Below are positions 12,027 to 23,912 of a DNA stretch of 64,000 bases, one piece after another (position 1 is the stretch's first letter; every line of letters begins with the position of its first letter). A model generated the notes under the pieces. That model made no database searches, was not told where the DNA came from, and saw only the letters and a list, made by a program, of their open reading frames with translations. The stretch is from Sesamum alatum (lineage: Eukaryota > Streptophyta > Magnoliopsida > Lamiales > Pedaliaceae). The translations under genes were made by a program, and so were the position numbers. Location: positions 39,648,479-39,712,478 of the forward strand of contig JACGWO010000005.1 in the NCBI GenBank assembly GCA_034509735.1. The letters run 5' to 3'.

Positions 12027-13260
12027 GAAAATTGCTTAACCCTCGCGTGTAAAAATTCAGCTGAAAACCTCATTGTTAAAAAAGTAGGCAAAAATCCTCT
12101 CGTCTTTTGGAAGAACGTATTCTTTCTTTTTGTCAGTTGTTTTTAACGATATTAAATACTCTATTGAATTGACTGTTATTCTTGTAATGGATGACTTCCG
12201 TCGCCCAGCACAAAACCCCAACAGAAGGAGAACGAACTCGTTGTTGCCCCTCGATTTGGCGACGGAGGTCGTCCTGTTTTTGGGCAATCGTTGTTGCTCA
12301 AGATCTTTGGGCGACCTAGGAGAGGGAGACGAGAAGTTGGAAAACAGCACGAAGTGGGTGTTTGGGAAAGTTTAAAAAAAGTGATTATGAGCTTTTAGCT
12401 TAAAATAAGTTGACTTTAAGTGTTTGTAAAAAATGCTTCTGCTTTTGCTTCTCTGAAATTCAGCCCATTTTAGCCATAAGCTCAAAACTGCAACTCTTCA
12501 GCTTTTGCTGCTTAATGGCACTTTTGTAAATATTTCAAAATTATTTTCAGACATTTTTGTCCTCCACTTTTTGTTAATGGCTTATCCAACAAAGTCATTC
12601 AATTTTTCTTTCTTTAATTAATAGGAGGGCATAAAAGTAAATGTACAATAAGTGATTTTTCCACAATTTTTTTTCCAAACACTCAAAATTTAATTCTTTT
12701 TTACTTTTTTATACTATTTTCAAACACTTCCAACTTTTACTACTACTAAAACTATCAACTTTTTCGATAACTCTTCACTTTTTTATAAGCAGAAGCTTTT
12801 ACAAACACCGGGAAGAGATAGGGGAATGAGGAGGCAGCGCAAGGTAGGGGCGAAGGGAGGCAGAGGGGGGAGGGGGCTAGGCTAATTAAGAAAGACAACC
12901 ATTTTTTGTCTTTTTGTTTATTTATTTTTCTTTTAATTGCTTGCATCTTTTATTTTATTTTTAAAATTTTAATATGATGAATTATTTAATTATTTAATTA
13001 ATTTTTAAATAATTACCAAAAATAATAAAGAAATGTGATAATTGCATAAAATAGGGGCAATTACGTAGCCATTCATAAAGTCAAAAGCTGAAAATGAGTC
13101 AAAATATTATTCCATTCGTATTGTTGGTGCGTGTAGACAACTCTACCTACTTTATATATTTTTATTTTTACGAAGAGGGGGTTTTTGCAAGGTTTCAGAT
13201 TATATTGGATTTTTTTAGCTATTTCCAAAATATAGGTAGATTTTGAGCTTTCTTTATTTA
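12027..13260. mobile_element. Mutator-like element, copy 1, with a nested MITE
   Basis: The left side (12027-12160) matches the inverted right end of the element at 32961-34243, and 13170-13250 matches its inverted left end, so this is a reversed copy of the same family. Between them lies the G+C-rich core with repeated gcgacg/cgtcgcc wording (12190-12330), interrupted by a separate MITE at 12357-12809. The outer end at 13260 is decayed and approximate. The frame at 12130-12375 is part of this core and not a gene. Confidence 0.6.
12357..12809. mobile_element. Nested MITE, hAT-like ends
   Basis: It begins ggtgtttgg and ends caaacacc, a perfect 8-bp terminal inverted repeat. Inside are imperfect inverted stretches built around 'agcttttag...' and 'cagaagctttt', typical of small hAT-type elements in plants. 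It sits in the middle of the element at 12027-13260, so it is the younger insertion. No clear target duplication is visible. Confidence 0.55.
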
Positions 13261-14218
13261 TTTTAAGTTTATTGGATATATATCCGTTCATTCTTATTTT
13301 GATAATTGTAAACTTTATTGATATTGATTAATTGTGCTTTGGATAAAAAAATAGTTTTATATTATTGATCTTATTCAACTTAAAAAAAAAAAACTAACTT
13401 TTACATAATTTAAAAAAAATTAAGACATAATTTTAAGGTCATAATTAAATTAAATTCGTGCATAGCACAGGGCACACGTTAGTTTTCACATATTTGAAGG
13501 TTTACGCAACTCCACTAACGACTTCTGAAATATTTTCTTTCTGTCTGTCTTTTTTTGGAAGTATGGGAAGTAACAACTCCAATATATCTTTTTTAAGTTT
13601 ATAATTTATTTAAAATTGGTTCTTTATTAGTTTGAAAATATATTTCTAATCATAAAATAAATATTTTATAATTTAAAAATGGAATGTAATATTACAATAT
13701 ATAAAATAATTGACAAACATAATAGTGGGTAGTTTGTGATAAAAAAAAAAAATATTATAAAATATTGAACATTATAAATTCTTATAATGTCTGGCAACCA
13801 TTTACTACACCTTATGGGTACAAAGGCTCAAATATTAATTTGTGATTGGGCTGGTGATTACTTAAGAAATGACTAATTAGTTATTTGTGTTAGGTACTAA
13901 TTACTATCATTATTTTACCTTTTTTGGTGATTTTGTTTTAGGTAGTAATTGTATATTATTAACTAATGCAAATTATTATCTAATTTAAATGTATTTTAAT
14001 AGATTATATATATATATATATTTATAGAATATATTAATTAATATCAAATACCAAAAACAATCAAAACTTTTAAGTTAGATTATTTACTCTAGACAATATT
14101 GTAATTTTTTAATATTTAAACAAAGTATATAAGTTATTGTAGATACTAATTCATAATATTTAAAGGATATCAAATATCTAGAATTTTTAGCATTAATATT
14201 TTTATTTTTTAATTTAAA
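13261..14218. other. AT-rich intergenic DNA
   Basis: No gene and no clear element ends. It contains homopolymer A/T tracts and a (TA)n run near 14005-14022. It may include the decayed left part of the element continuing at 14219. Confidence 0.35.
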
Positions 14219-16493
14219 ATGTTTTTCTTTTTTTTAATTAAAAAAATAATATTTGTGTTTGCTCGTCCAATTTTCTTTGGATCTTTCTCCTCTCCCCTTC
14301 GCCACCACCTACCACTGTCGACCACCACAAGAACCAAGACAGGTCGTCGTCGCCCAGCTGGTGGAGGACGACGCCCCATCGTGCAACCCCTTTTCTCCTA
14401 TGGGCGATCGTGGATCGCCCAGATCTGGGTGGTGTCGTTGTCGCTCAGGTTGGACGGTTACATACCTTAAATAGGTATTTGTAATTTTTCAAACAATGAT
14501 GGGGTATTTGTAATTATGTCAAATCTCAGGGGTGATGCTGTAATTTACCCTATATATATATAACTTTGTACATATATAATTATGTATATGTATATATATA
14601 TATATTAATATAAAATATATTTTTAAAATTACTTACAATCTGAACCGTTCATTTTTTAATTCTTAAAGATCAATGACGACTAAAAAAAGGTATAATGGGT
14701 AAATAATTAAAATTTTAACAATGTTAGGAATAACAAATGACGGCTTATTTGTAGTAATATAATAAAAAAAAAAAGTTACACGTCTACCGCCAAAAGAACT
14801 AAATTTGCAAATATATACGAATCGTGACTCGGGCTCGCGACCCAAGTCGCGACCCTTTTTTAAGCTCGCGACCAGCGTGGTGTTAGGTTTTTTTTTTTAA
14901 TTTTTTTATTTGTTTTTAATTTAATTTTTTATTAATTATTAGTTAAAATTTTAAAAATAATGACTAATTATAGATAATTAATAATTAATAATTGTTATTT
15001 GTTATTTGAAAATTTAAAATTTAGAATTGTATTTAAGAAGTTTTTACTAAATAAATATAATTAAGTTTTTAAAAATTAATAAATATATTTATAATTTAAT
15101 ATATCCTAATAATATTACATCCTGTACGAAAAAATAAAATATTACAAAGTGATAATTATAAACTATAATAATGACCACGAGTTTCATAAGTATGGCGTTG
15201 TCATTGGTGTCAAGGTTTTTTTTTCTCACCCACTACAATAAAATTCACTATTGGCTACGAATTAAAACCATGGTAAATAATTATTATTAACCATGGTCAA
15301 ACAAAAACCATTAAAAACCTAGATTATCCACCATGAAAATTCTTTTTGCCATGGTTATGAGCCATTGCAAATGTTTTTGTCATGGGTTTTAGCTATGACA
15401 AATGTTTTAGCCACACTTGTAAATACCACGGCCAATAAATTATTATTTTAAAATTTTAAATTATAATTTTATAATTATAATGAATATATTTATTAATTAA
15501 ATATGATCTATAATATTACATTGTGTACAAAAAGATAAAAAATATTATAAAATTAATGATAATTATACATTATAATAATGACCACTAATTCCAACAACGC
15601 ATTAGTGATCGGCGAGCACATGTTCTGTTGAAATCTTATTATCACATGCTCTAAAACGAATACCTAAACGCCAATGTGAGCACCACAATGTACATATTCA
15701 ATATTATAGGTCATATTTAAAAATTGATTAAAATTTTGGTAATATAGTTGTTAATCATATTTTATAAAATATATGAGTTCTATTAATATATGAGTCAATA
15801 GAACTGATAGGTGAGAAAATAAAAAGACCTCGACACTAATGTCAAAGATATATTTATGAGACTCGTAGTTAATATTATAATTTATAATTATCATTAATTT
15901 TATAATATTTTTTATTTTTCGTGTAGAATATAATATGAATAGCTCATATTGTATTAATAAATATTTATTAATTTTTAATATTTTAATTATATTTTTTAGT
16001 AAAATTAATTAATGTATTATTTAAATAATAATTATAAATTTCAATATTTAAAATAATAATTAAAAGTATTAATCATTAGTGATATATAATTAAATATTAA
16101 TTATTATTAAAATCTTAACTAATAATTAATAAATAATTAAAAATTAAAAAAAAAAAAAAAAAGAATAGGCTGGTCGCGAGCCCTAGCTCGCGACCAGCCC
16201 AGAATTTAAAAAAGAACGATGGTCGCGAGCCCAGCTCGCGAGCAGGTCAGAAAATTAATAAAAAAATGCGGGTCGCGACTCGCTATATTTTTACAAAGTA
16301 TAATGTGAATGTGGTACACTTATAATTATTATTTTTTTATATAATATTTATATAATTGTGCCAACAAATGACGGGGGTAAAATGGGCATTATTTTAGAAA
16401 ATATTGAGATTTTTTTGGCCTATTTCATTAACACGAGTAAGTTTTTAACTAATTTCACATCGCACACAAGGAATTTATGCAATTTACCCGGTT
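14219..16493. mobile_element. Mutator-like element, copy 2, broken by another element
   Basis: 14281-14470 carries the same G+C-rich gcgacg/gtcgcc core as the element at 32961-34243; 14640-14720 matches that element near 34030-34090 ('accgttcatttt', 'aatgacgac'); and 16373-16493 matches its right terminal region, ending in gcaatttaccc. The two matching parts are separated by a 1.6-kb insertion (14742-16362). The left terminus is not recognisable. Confidence 0.5.
14742..16362. mobile_element. Long-inverted-repeat (foldback) element with 10-bp target duplication
   Basis: The decamer aacaaatgac flanks both sides (14732-14741 and 16363-16372). The two arms are inverted copies: both start ggc followed by AT-rich DNA, then a block of tcgcgac/gctcgcgacc wording (14820-14875 against 16165-16285), then 'ttattaattattagtta' and its complement. 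Further inside, 15160-15225 and 15785-15860 also match in inverted orientation. The centre (from 15232) opens with cactacaataaaa and contains repeated 'ccatgg...aaa' words, as in CACTA termini, so a CACTA-like piece may sit in the loop. No coding capacity. A 9-11 bp duplication fits the Mutator superfamily. Confidence 0.65.
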
Positions 16494-17632
16494 TGTTTAC
16501 TAGGCAAGGACAAGATTGATGATTATGTGGCCAAATTACTATTTAACATGTCATGTTACTGTTACCCAATCAAAATTATTTCCTCCAACAGATTAATAGG
16601 CATTTTGAGCTGTGGTATTTGAAAGACAAAATTTAGGAAAGGCAATGTTTTTATTTTATTTTTTACAAGCAAGGTAATGGACGGGCCCTTGGCCACTCTA
16701 ATCAGCACCATTTGGTGCTGATCACAGTTAGCCCATAACTGGGGCCAAGATCGGGCCAGCCCAATGTATCACGGGTTGGATCGAAATCTAGTAAAACGTG
16801 TCACTACATAGGATAGATTCGGATATCTGGTCTAGTATGATGTAGTAAACATGACCTAAGTGTTTCTTGCCCCCAGTCCACAAGTTCTAATATCGCACGA
16901 TTAAATGTCTCTTTCGATGTGGATAGCCGTATGTACTGTTTCTGTAAAATAAACTGATATTAAAACATGAGATTTTATATGTATGTGTATTTTACATAGA
17001 AAGTTTTCAAACATAAATCAAACATCAAGACTTGGAAACAAGCCTATCAACCAACCAAAAATGCTACTACTTTTAGGAAATGTGTGTGTGGGGAAGAGGG
17101 AGACAGATGAATAAGGTTATTTTTAGTGAATTACGAGACTTACAGTGTTTCGAGACATCACAATCATTGAGTTATGTTGAATTTATGTAATCGAAGGGCG
17201 GTGATCATCAGGGTTCCGAACCCCGTAATGAAATTCCTGATTAATGGCCTAAACAAAACAAAAGACATACAAAAACCAGAAGGGGAGGAACATCATTCCC
17301 TTTCTGTTAATTTGTCAAAAACTCATCCCCTCACTTGTCCCAATTCTTACATTTCTTTCTCTAACATGCACCCCACGTTCCTCCGAGCTTCCATGTTTCA
17401 AGATAACTAAGGAAAGAAAACGAAGAAAAACAGATCCAAACACCATCAAAAACAGTTCTTGCCATCTCTCCATAATTCTTGGAAGGAAACCAAAAAAAAA
17501 AAAAAAACAAAAAAAGAAAGAAAGAAAGAGAAAGAATCATTTCATCTCTCAATTTTTATGATCAGCTGCTCTCTCCCATTTTTGCATCCACAGGAGCTCA
17601 CATCTCTGCTCGAATCATAACAACGTGAATTG
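16494..17632. other. Intergenic, promoter side of the RopGEF gene
   Basis: No convincing gene. It contains the perfect palindrome at 16701-16722. A G+C-richer piece at 16680-16800 with gggcc words resembles other LTR-like scraps in the window. The 78-codon frame at 17174-17410 shows no domain. The RopGEF promoter and 5' UTR should be in the last few hundred bases, which include a purine run (aaagaaagaaag) at 17510-17535. Confidence 0.4.
16701..16722. repeat. Perfect 10-bp palindrome, 2-base loop
   Basis: atcagcacca and its exact reverse complement tggtgctgat are separated by tt. It could form a cruciform or an RNA hairpin. There is no T-tract after it and no known element with this end, so the function is unknown. 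Confidence 0.7.
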
Positions 17633-18649
17633 ATGGTTCGAGCCCCTGGAAGATGGAGGACAACGTATAATTGTAAAATGCAGCGGCTCGATGTCTCCTG
17701 AGGACTAAGATAGGGTGACGTCGAGAAGTAATGCAACCGTTCCATTAGAATAGCCAAGAAACGGATCTGTGCTTAACCGGACCGAAAACATCAAGCCCCC
17801 GATGGGCAACGACGGAAATATGGCCAGCCCTCTTGGAAAAGATAGGCAACAAGCAGGCAAATATCTGTTTCTTACAATTCTTACAAAGTTTTATCATGTG
17901 ATTATTGATGCATGCAGCTTCATAGATATTGATGTAGAGTTTTTCAGGTTTCATAGTTTTCCCTTGTTTGTCTGTGTGAAGACATTGTTGCATTTGTCAA
18001 GGTTTATAGGCCTTTCCTTACATGACATGGGGTGTTTGGTCTGAATGTCATCATGTTTCTTTCTTTATTTTCTTTCCTAAAAGGATTTGGTAACTTGAGC
18101 ATGAAAATATGGTAATTTAGCTTGCAGAAACGAAAAACATTGAATCTGATACCACGTTTCGCCCTGTTTGTAGATATGGAATTGATGAAGGAGAAGTTTG
18201 CAAAGTTGCTTCTGGGTGAGGATATGTCGGGTGGGGGAAAAGGTGTATCGTCGGCTTTGGCATTGTCGAATGCAATTACAAATTTAGCAGGTAGGATGAG
18301 TTAGCAGGAGGCAGAATGACCTCAAGAATGTGTGTGAAACTCTGGTTGTCCTTACTAATCTCTTATTTTGCTCAGAGATTGTTTCTTTTTATGTAGTTTT
18401 TGGCAGCAGATACTGATGTTGTATCATGCAAGAATTCTGCCCTTGATTTTTGTCTAAAAAATGTCTCTGGTGTTTTGCTCTGCATGAATGCAGCCTCTGC
18501 ATTTGGAGAGCAAAAGAGACTAGAGCCGATGGCCGTAGAGACGAAAGCAAGGTGGAGAAAAGAGATTGATTGGCTCTTATCTGTCACTGATCATATCGTT
18601 GAATTAGTTCCTTCAAGACAAAAGTCCAAAGATGGAAGCATTATGGAGG

Positions 18650-18688
<39 letters not shown>

Positions 18689-20085
18689 ATCTTGATCTTG
18701 ATCTTTCTAACTACTCAATTCATGTTTTGCCAGATTATGGTGACAAAGCAGAGGAATGATCTTCTGATGAACATTCCTGCATTACGCAAGCTAGATGGGA
18801 TGCTACTTGTTAGACCTGATCTTCCCTTTGATTCTTGATTCGTTTTTGGTTTTCGGGGGGGCTCATTTTGATCTCATTCTCGATGTGTTAACTGTGAACA
18901 GGATTGTTTGGACAACTTCAAAGACCCACATGAGTTCTACTACACGAAATCAAAGGCTGATGACGATTCCCAGAAAGGAAAAGCGAGAAACGATGATAAG
19001 TGGTGGATTCCAACTCCTAAGGTTCCTCCGAATGGTCTGTCTGATGCTACAAGAAAATGGTTGCAATATCAGAAGGATTCAGTCACCCAAGTACTAAAAG
19101 CGGCTATGGCGATAAACGCTCAGGTCCTCACGGAAATGGAAATCCCAGAAAACTACATCGATGCTCTCCCTAAGGTACGAGGAAGTTAACCAGAAAAGCA
19201 TTGCATTTCAGGTTGTAGTATCTGGTTACTACAACACAAGTGTAGAGGTTTTCTGAGGTTGTATTATGTTTTTCTCTTCTTGTAATAGAATGGAAGAGCA
19301 AGCCTGGGTGACTTAATATACAAGAGCATGACAGAAGAGTTCTTCGATCCAGACTGTTTGCTTTCAGCATTAGACTTATCAACGGAGCATAAAATACTCG
19401 ACCTCAAGAACAGGATTGAGGCGTCGGTGGTGATCTGGAAAAGGAAAATGAATGCAAAAGATACCAAGTCTTCTTGGAGTTCAGCTGTGAGTTTTGAGAA
19501 GAGAGAACTCTTAGAAGACAGAGCAGAAACGATTTTGCTAATTCTCAAGCATCGTTTCCCTGGAATTCCCCAGTCTGATCTAGACATCAGCAAGATCCAA
19601 TACAACCGAGTAAGAAGTTCTTTGCTTTTTTGTTGTTCAATTGAATATTTAGATGCTCGGTTCTATAAAGGAGTTGTTTATCGTTGTTGATCTTCAAGGA
19701 TGTGGGGCACGCGATTCTTGAGAGCTATTCAAGAATCATAGAGAGCCTGGCATTCACCGTTTTGTCAAGAATAGAGGACGTTATGCATGCTGATTCTCTT
19801 GCTAGAAGTCCACCAAATGCAGAACAAAAGAGGAACCAGACAAAAGAACGGACACCTAAAGAAGACCTGGAACAGGTGAATCCAGCTGAAACGCCTACTT
19901 CAAAGACGTTGCTGGACTTCATGGGATGGAATTTGGATCACGGAGAAACAGAAACGGTAAAAGATTCAAGCAATGATGCTGAAGTTAAGCACCTAAGCAA
20001 AGCAACAACCATCATCACAACCAAGAAGTTTATAGAGAGGCTAGAGCACTTAGGTGGTTTAAGAAGCCCAACAGCACGCCACTAA
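17633..20085 (+). CDS. PRONE-type RopGEF (RopGEF11/12-like), first exon damaged
   Basis: Seven exons: 17633-17856, 18174-18290, 18494-18648, 18734-18808, 18902-19174, 19289-19609, 19699-20085. Exons 2-7 are in frame throughout and carry the plant-specific PRONE domain that catalyses GDP/GTP exchange on ROP GTPases ([62 protein letters not shown]). The tail KTLLDFMGW...RSPTARH resembles the regulatory C-terminus of pollen RopGEFs. Exon 1 starts with MVRA, typical of this clade, but one extra base after codon 4 and in-frame stops TAA at 17706 and TAG at 17751 break it. Its end (AGCAG|GCAAAT) fits exon 2 in phase only if a GC donor is used. Translation could restart at ATG 17802, giving 460 residues with an intact PRONE domain. 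Damaged gene, N-terminally short gene, or sequence error all remain possible. Confidence 0.82.
18651..18703 (+). repeat. (TC)n and (GATCTT)n beside a splice donor
   Basis: A long TC run followed by a few gatctt units starts two bases inside the third RopGEF intron, directly after the donor gt. The run is likely to be length-variable and could affect splicing of this 85-base intron. Confidence 0.8.
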
Positions 20086-20571
20086 CGTTACACCATTCCT
20101 GCAGAACAATGTGAAGACAAGGAATGCTAACGGGCGGAGCTCACACCAAGAGTTTGAAGCTCAGCTGTTGATGTATGTATATGAAATGGTGAAAACATAG
20201 AGTTTTTTTTTTCTTTTTTAAAATCAAAGTTGTAGTTCTCTTTTTGTAAATAGAAAGAACTGGTAGATTGCATTTGAAGTACTTTTTGGAGTCCAAGAAG
20301 TCATACTAATGACTGGTGTTTATTATCAGAGCTAATTGTACTCTGAATCTTCTCCCCTTTTCTTAGCCAAACACCTCAAACAGTTTCTAACATAGAGCAA
20401 CAGTTAAGCAAGACGGTGAACGAAATGTAAGAGAGAGCCCAAAATGAATATCTAATTGAAGATGTGGTGATGATCAACAGTGTGACAAGTAGGTCTGTGA
20501 TATACTTACGAGCTGTTGAAATCATACATCGAAACACAACCAATGGGTCGAAAGATTTAGATTCCAAGAAA

Positions 20572-22009
20572 TTAGATCTTGCCACGCGGCCCAGGCTTGG
20601 GTGGAAGCTGAGGACCCTTGACGATGGGAAGAACGTCTCCAGTTGCTTGGGAGCTCACGTAAGCAAGCGTGGCGCCACCTCCCAATATCAAGAACTTGAG
20701 CAATAGACCTCTCTTGGTGAAAGGAGCAGCAAATGTTTCAAAGAACTTGCTCTGCAGAAAATGGAAATCGTGAATAAACTTCATAATCACAATAACCAAA
20801 TAAGTATTATCTTCTGGAACATAAGAATTTTGATCAAATTTATATATAAGAATCTATAAATTACACAAACACATTGAACACAATTATCGCAACAAGTAAA
20901 ACCATGAAGCATGAGGCAACAGAACTTAGCTTGAAACATCATCGATAGGAAGATGGTACAAGGAAAAAGAACAGAAGAAGCATATAAATATATACCTGAA
21001 GGGGGTTGTATGGTGAGGGCGCATCTGATCCGTACAAGTCCCATTGGCCGGTTGTGTTGCCAATATCTTCCAAATCAAAGTACACGCTTTTGTCACCATA
21101 CTTTGCAACCACGGCACCAGCCCTAGACAGTTATGTTTCGTTAGTACGAACGTGTTATCCAACTCACACAACCTAGACAACGACTCCGAAGCAATTATCT
21201 CCCTGTCCAATGTCCATCATAAAAAAATTTGCTCCTTTGAAATTAATTAGACTTCACAGTTGAGGGAATATTCTTCAGAATCTCAATATCGAACATTGTG
21301 AAATCCGTTCCACCACACTACATGATGGCTTAATGGACACAAGTACGGCCCTAACACAAGACTAGCCTTGCATTACACACAGGGACCTAACTCGAGGACT
21401 GGCCTTATGTTGAACCGTGGAGTCTGACCCTACGTTACACGTTGACTTCACGTGTTTTATTGTTAGAAACATTTAGGTAATCCTCTCATATTTTACATGC
21501 CCCTAGTTAAACTATTTATGGGTGGTCAGCCTATTGTAATTATACAGTTTCTATAGCCTAGCAACAGAATTTGAGCAACCATGGACATACATATGGAAAC
21601 CCGACCTCCGAATCACGTAGAATTCAGTGTAATCTTGTTTTTTTTCAGACCCTTTACTTCTCTTCGCAATTCCTAATGTAAACTTCAGCCTCCATTTATA
21701 GTGAAAAAAGATCAAATTCTTGCTTCTCTAACTATCCATATCGGCCCCCTAAAAAAATATTCTAGTTCCATTACAACACAGTAACGTGTCTGAAAGTGTA
21801 AGCCACGAACTGATATTCTTGAGATGATGCTGATTCAAACATGGAATCACATAATTCATATTTGTACAGTCCAAGAATTACCTGTAGTTAGTGGGCTTGA
21901 AGCTCACACGAGATTGCTTAACATGGAGCTTAGTTCCGGCGAGGGAGCTTCCGGCGAGGCCCTTAACGGCGGTGGGCTGGGCTGCTGCAAACGTTGCAAG
22001 GGAAGCCAT
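20572..22009 (-). CDS. psaH: Photosystem I subunit VI (PsaH)
   Basis: Three exons (21882-22009, 20996-21122, 20572-20751), all GT-AG, encode 144 residues. The first ~48 are a Ser/Ala/Lys-rich chloroplast transit peptide ([20 protein letters not shown]). The mature protein begins near [19 protein letters not shown] and contains [30 protein letters not shown], one membrane helix at ~101-119 and the tail KPGPRGKI. PsaH is a small membrane subunit of photosystem I that, with PsaL and PsaO, forms the docking surface for LHCII in state transitions. Length and exon layout are ordinary for the family. Upstream on its strand lies a G-box (22127-22134). The 3' end faces the RopGEF gene, 486 bases away (tail to tail). 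Confidence 0.96.
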
Positions 22010-22126
22010 TTTTGGCGTCTATCACCTCTCGCAAACTGAAACAAAAATTACTAGATTTGATTCTTGTCTGGCAATTTGATTGACTGAGGATGTTCTTGGA
22101 GGTGTATTTGATTGGATGTTGGACTG

Positions 22127-22134
22127 CCACGTGG
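22127..22134 (-). promoter_or_regulatory. G-box upstream of psaH
   Basis: ccacgtgg, a perfect palindromic G-box, lies 118 bases upstream of the psaH start codon. A second ccacgt core is found ~50 bases further up (22181-22186), near a gata-containing inverted pair at 22199-22212. G-boxes with GATA-type I-boxes are typical of light-regulated photosynthesis promoters bound by bZIP and bHLH (PIF/HY5) factors. The assignment to psaH rests on position. Confidence 0.5.
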
Positions 22135-22261
22135 AAATCTATTGTTCTTTGAAGAGATATGGGATCCCATTTAAGAGGTGCCACGTAGGCTCGAGCTGGA
22201 TAACCCTATCCTCGTCGGATTTTTCCTTTTTTTTTTCTCCTCTAATTTAATTTATTTTTAA

Positions 22262-23207
22262 AAATATAAGTCTAATGATTTGCTTACAAGGATATTTTCA
22301 TATTATTAATCAACGCAACATAATGTTGAGGTATTTGTTGACGTGAAATGTACGTCCTGACGTGTGTTGATTTTCATAAGATTAGATTTTAATTCTTAAC
22401 GATAAAAGTCAGCTACAAAAATCTTAGTTGATACAAATAATATAAGCGCAATTCTCTCTGACGGGTCTACGGGGTGCACCCTACTTTCTCGTCTTTTGTA
22501 ACAAGAAAAAAAAAGGATGATTAGAGGATGTTTGGATGATAATATTTTTAAAATATTTTTATATAATATAAAATATATGTTTTGTAGGCTTATAAATTAT
22601 TCTAGAGCTTATGAAATATATAGTTTACATGGAAAATTTATAAAATCCAAAAATAAGACAAGTTCGTTCTTAAACAATTAGGAGTTCATATATGTTATTT
22701 TCAAAATATTAACAAATTCATTCAATTTCAAATATAAGTCTAATGATTTGATTACAAGGATATTTTCATATTATTAATTAATGCACCATCACGTTGAGGT
22801 ATTTGTTAAGATCAAATGCACGTCCTGACTTGTGTGTTGATTTTCATGTGATTAGATTTTGATTCTTGATGATAGGAGTCAACTATAAAGATATTGGCTG
22901 ATAAAGATAACATAAACGCAATTCTCTCTAACGGGTCTATGGGGTGCCACCCTACTTTCTATTTTTTGTAACAAGAAAAAAAAAAGATTTGATGATTAGA
23001 GGATATTTGGATGATACAATTTTTAAAACATTTTTATATAATATAAAATATATGTTTTATAGGCTTATACATTATTCTGGAGCTTACGAAATATAGAGTT
23101 TACATGGGAAATTTATAAAATCCAAAAATAAGACAAGTTCGGTCTTAAACAATTAGGAGTTCATATATGTTATTTTCAAAATATTAACAAATTCATTCAA
23201 TTTCAAA
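22262..23207. repeat. Tandem duplication, two copies of ~470 bp
   Basis: 22262-22730 and 22731-23207 are direct copies in immediate succession, differing by scattered substitutions and small gaps. Both contain aatataagtctaatgattt near the start, an ac(g/t)ggtctac/tggggtg piece mid-way and ttcaaaatattaacaaattc at the end. Non-coding. It lies behind the psaH promoter and could move distant enhancers apart. Confidence 0.85.
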
Positions 23208-23376
23208 TAAGTCCAAAGAATTTCATTATGTTTGTTTTTATTGTTGGTCCATCTTCGAAATAATATTTGGATTTGTTACGAGACACCTTATCTTGGTATT
23301 TTTAGCTCATCTAGATCGTTCTCAAATACAAGCCAAACACCCACAAATCATTTTAGTCCACCTACAAACAAAAACA

Positions 23377-23378
<2 letters not shown>

Positions 23379-23414
<36 letters not shown>

Positions 23415-23430
23415 ATATATATACATATAT
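23379..23430. repeat. (TA)n(TG)n(TA)n microsatellite
   Basis: A compound dinucleotide repeat of TA, then TG, then TA units, flanked by AT-rich DNA. Likely polymorphic. Confidence 0.85.
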
Positions 23431-23912
23431 AAATACATATGAAAGAAACATGGTTTGCCAATGAACAGTGAATTTTATTTCACAAAATACAAAATCAAAC
23501 ATACAACACCTATTTTATATTATTTTAAGTTATCTCCAAAAACAAATCCAAACATACACACTATTTTCAATACATACTTATTTATCTCTATTTTTCTCCC
23601 TCTATTTCCATAATAAAATATAACACTCCAAAAATAAAAAATAAACATAGTGTTTGTTTTAGCGAATTGAAATTATCAATCCAAATACAACCTAAAATAA
23701 AATTTGCATACCATGGACCACTTCTATTTGTTTGAGCATTTATCCACAATGAGATACAGGGTGAAAAGATGCTGATGAATATTGAATAATGACATTAAAT
23801 ATAGGGTAAATTACATCAACACTTCTTGAGTTCAGATTTAATTATACAAACACCTCGTATCATTTGTACAATAATAAATTCATCCCACTCCAGACTTACT
23901 TCAAAGAAAGAT

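Noticed and set aside
12130..12375. 81-codon frame resembling a small protein
   Set aside because: It lies within the G+C-rich core of a Mutator-like element that recurs at 14281 and 33490.
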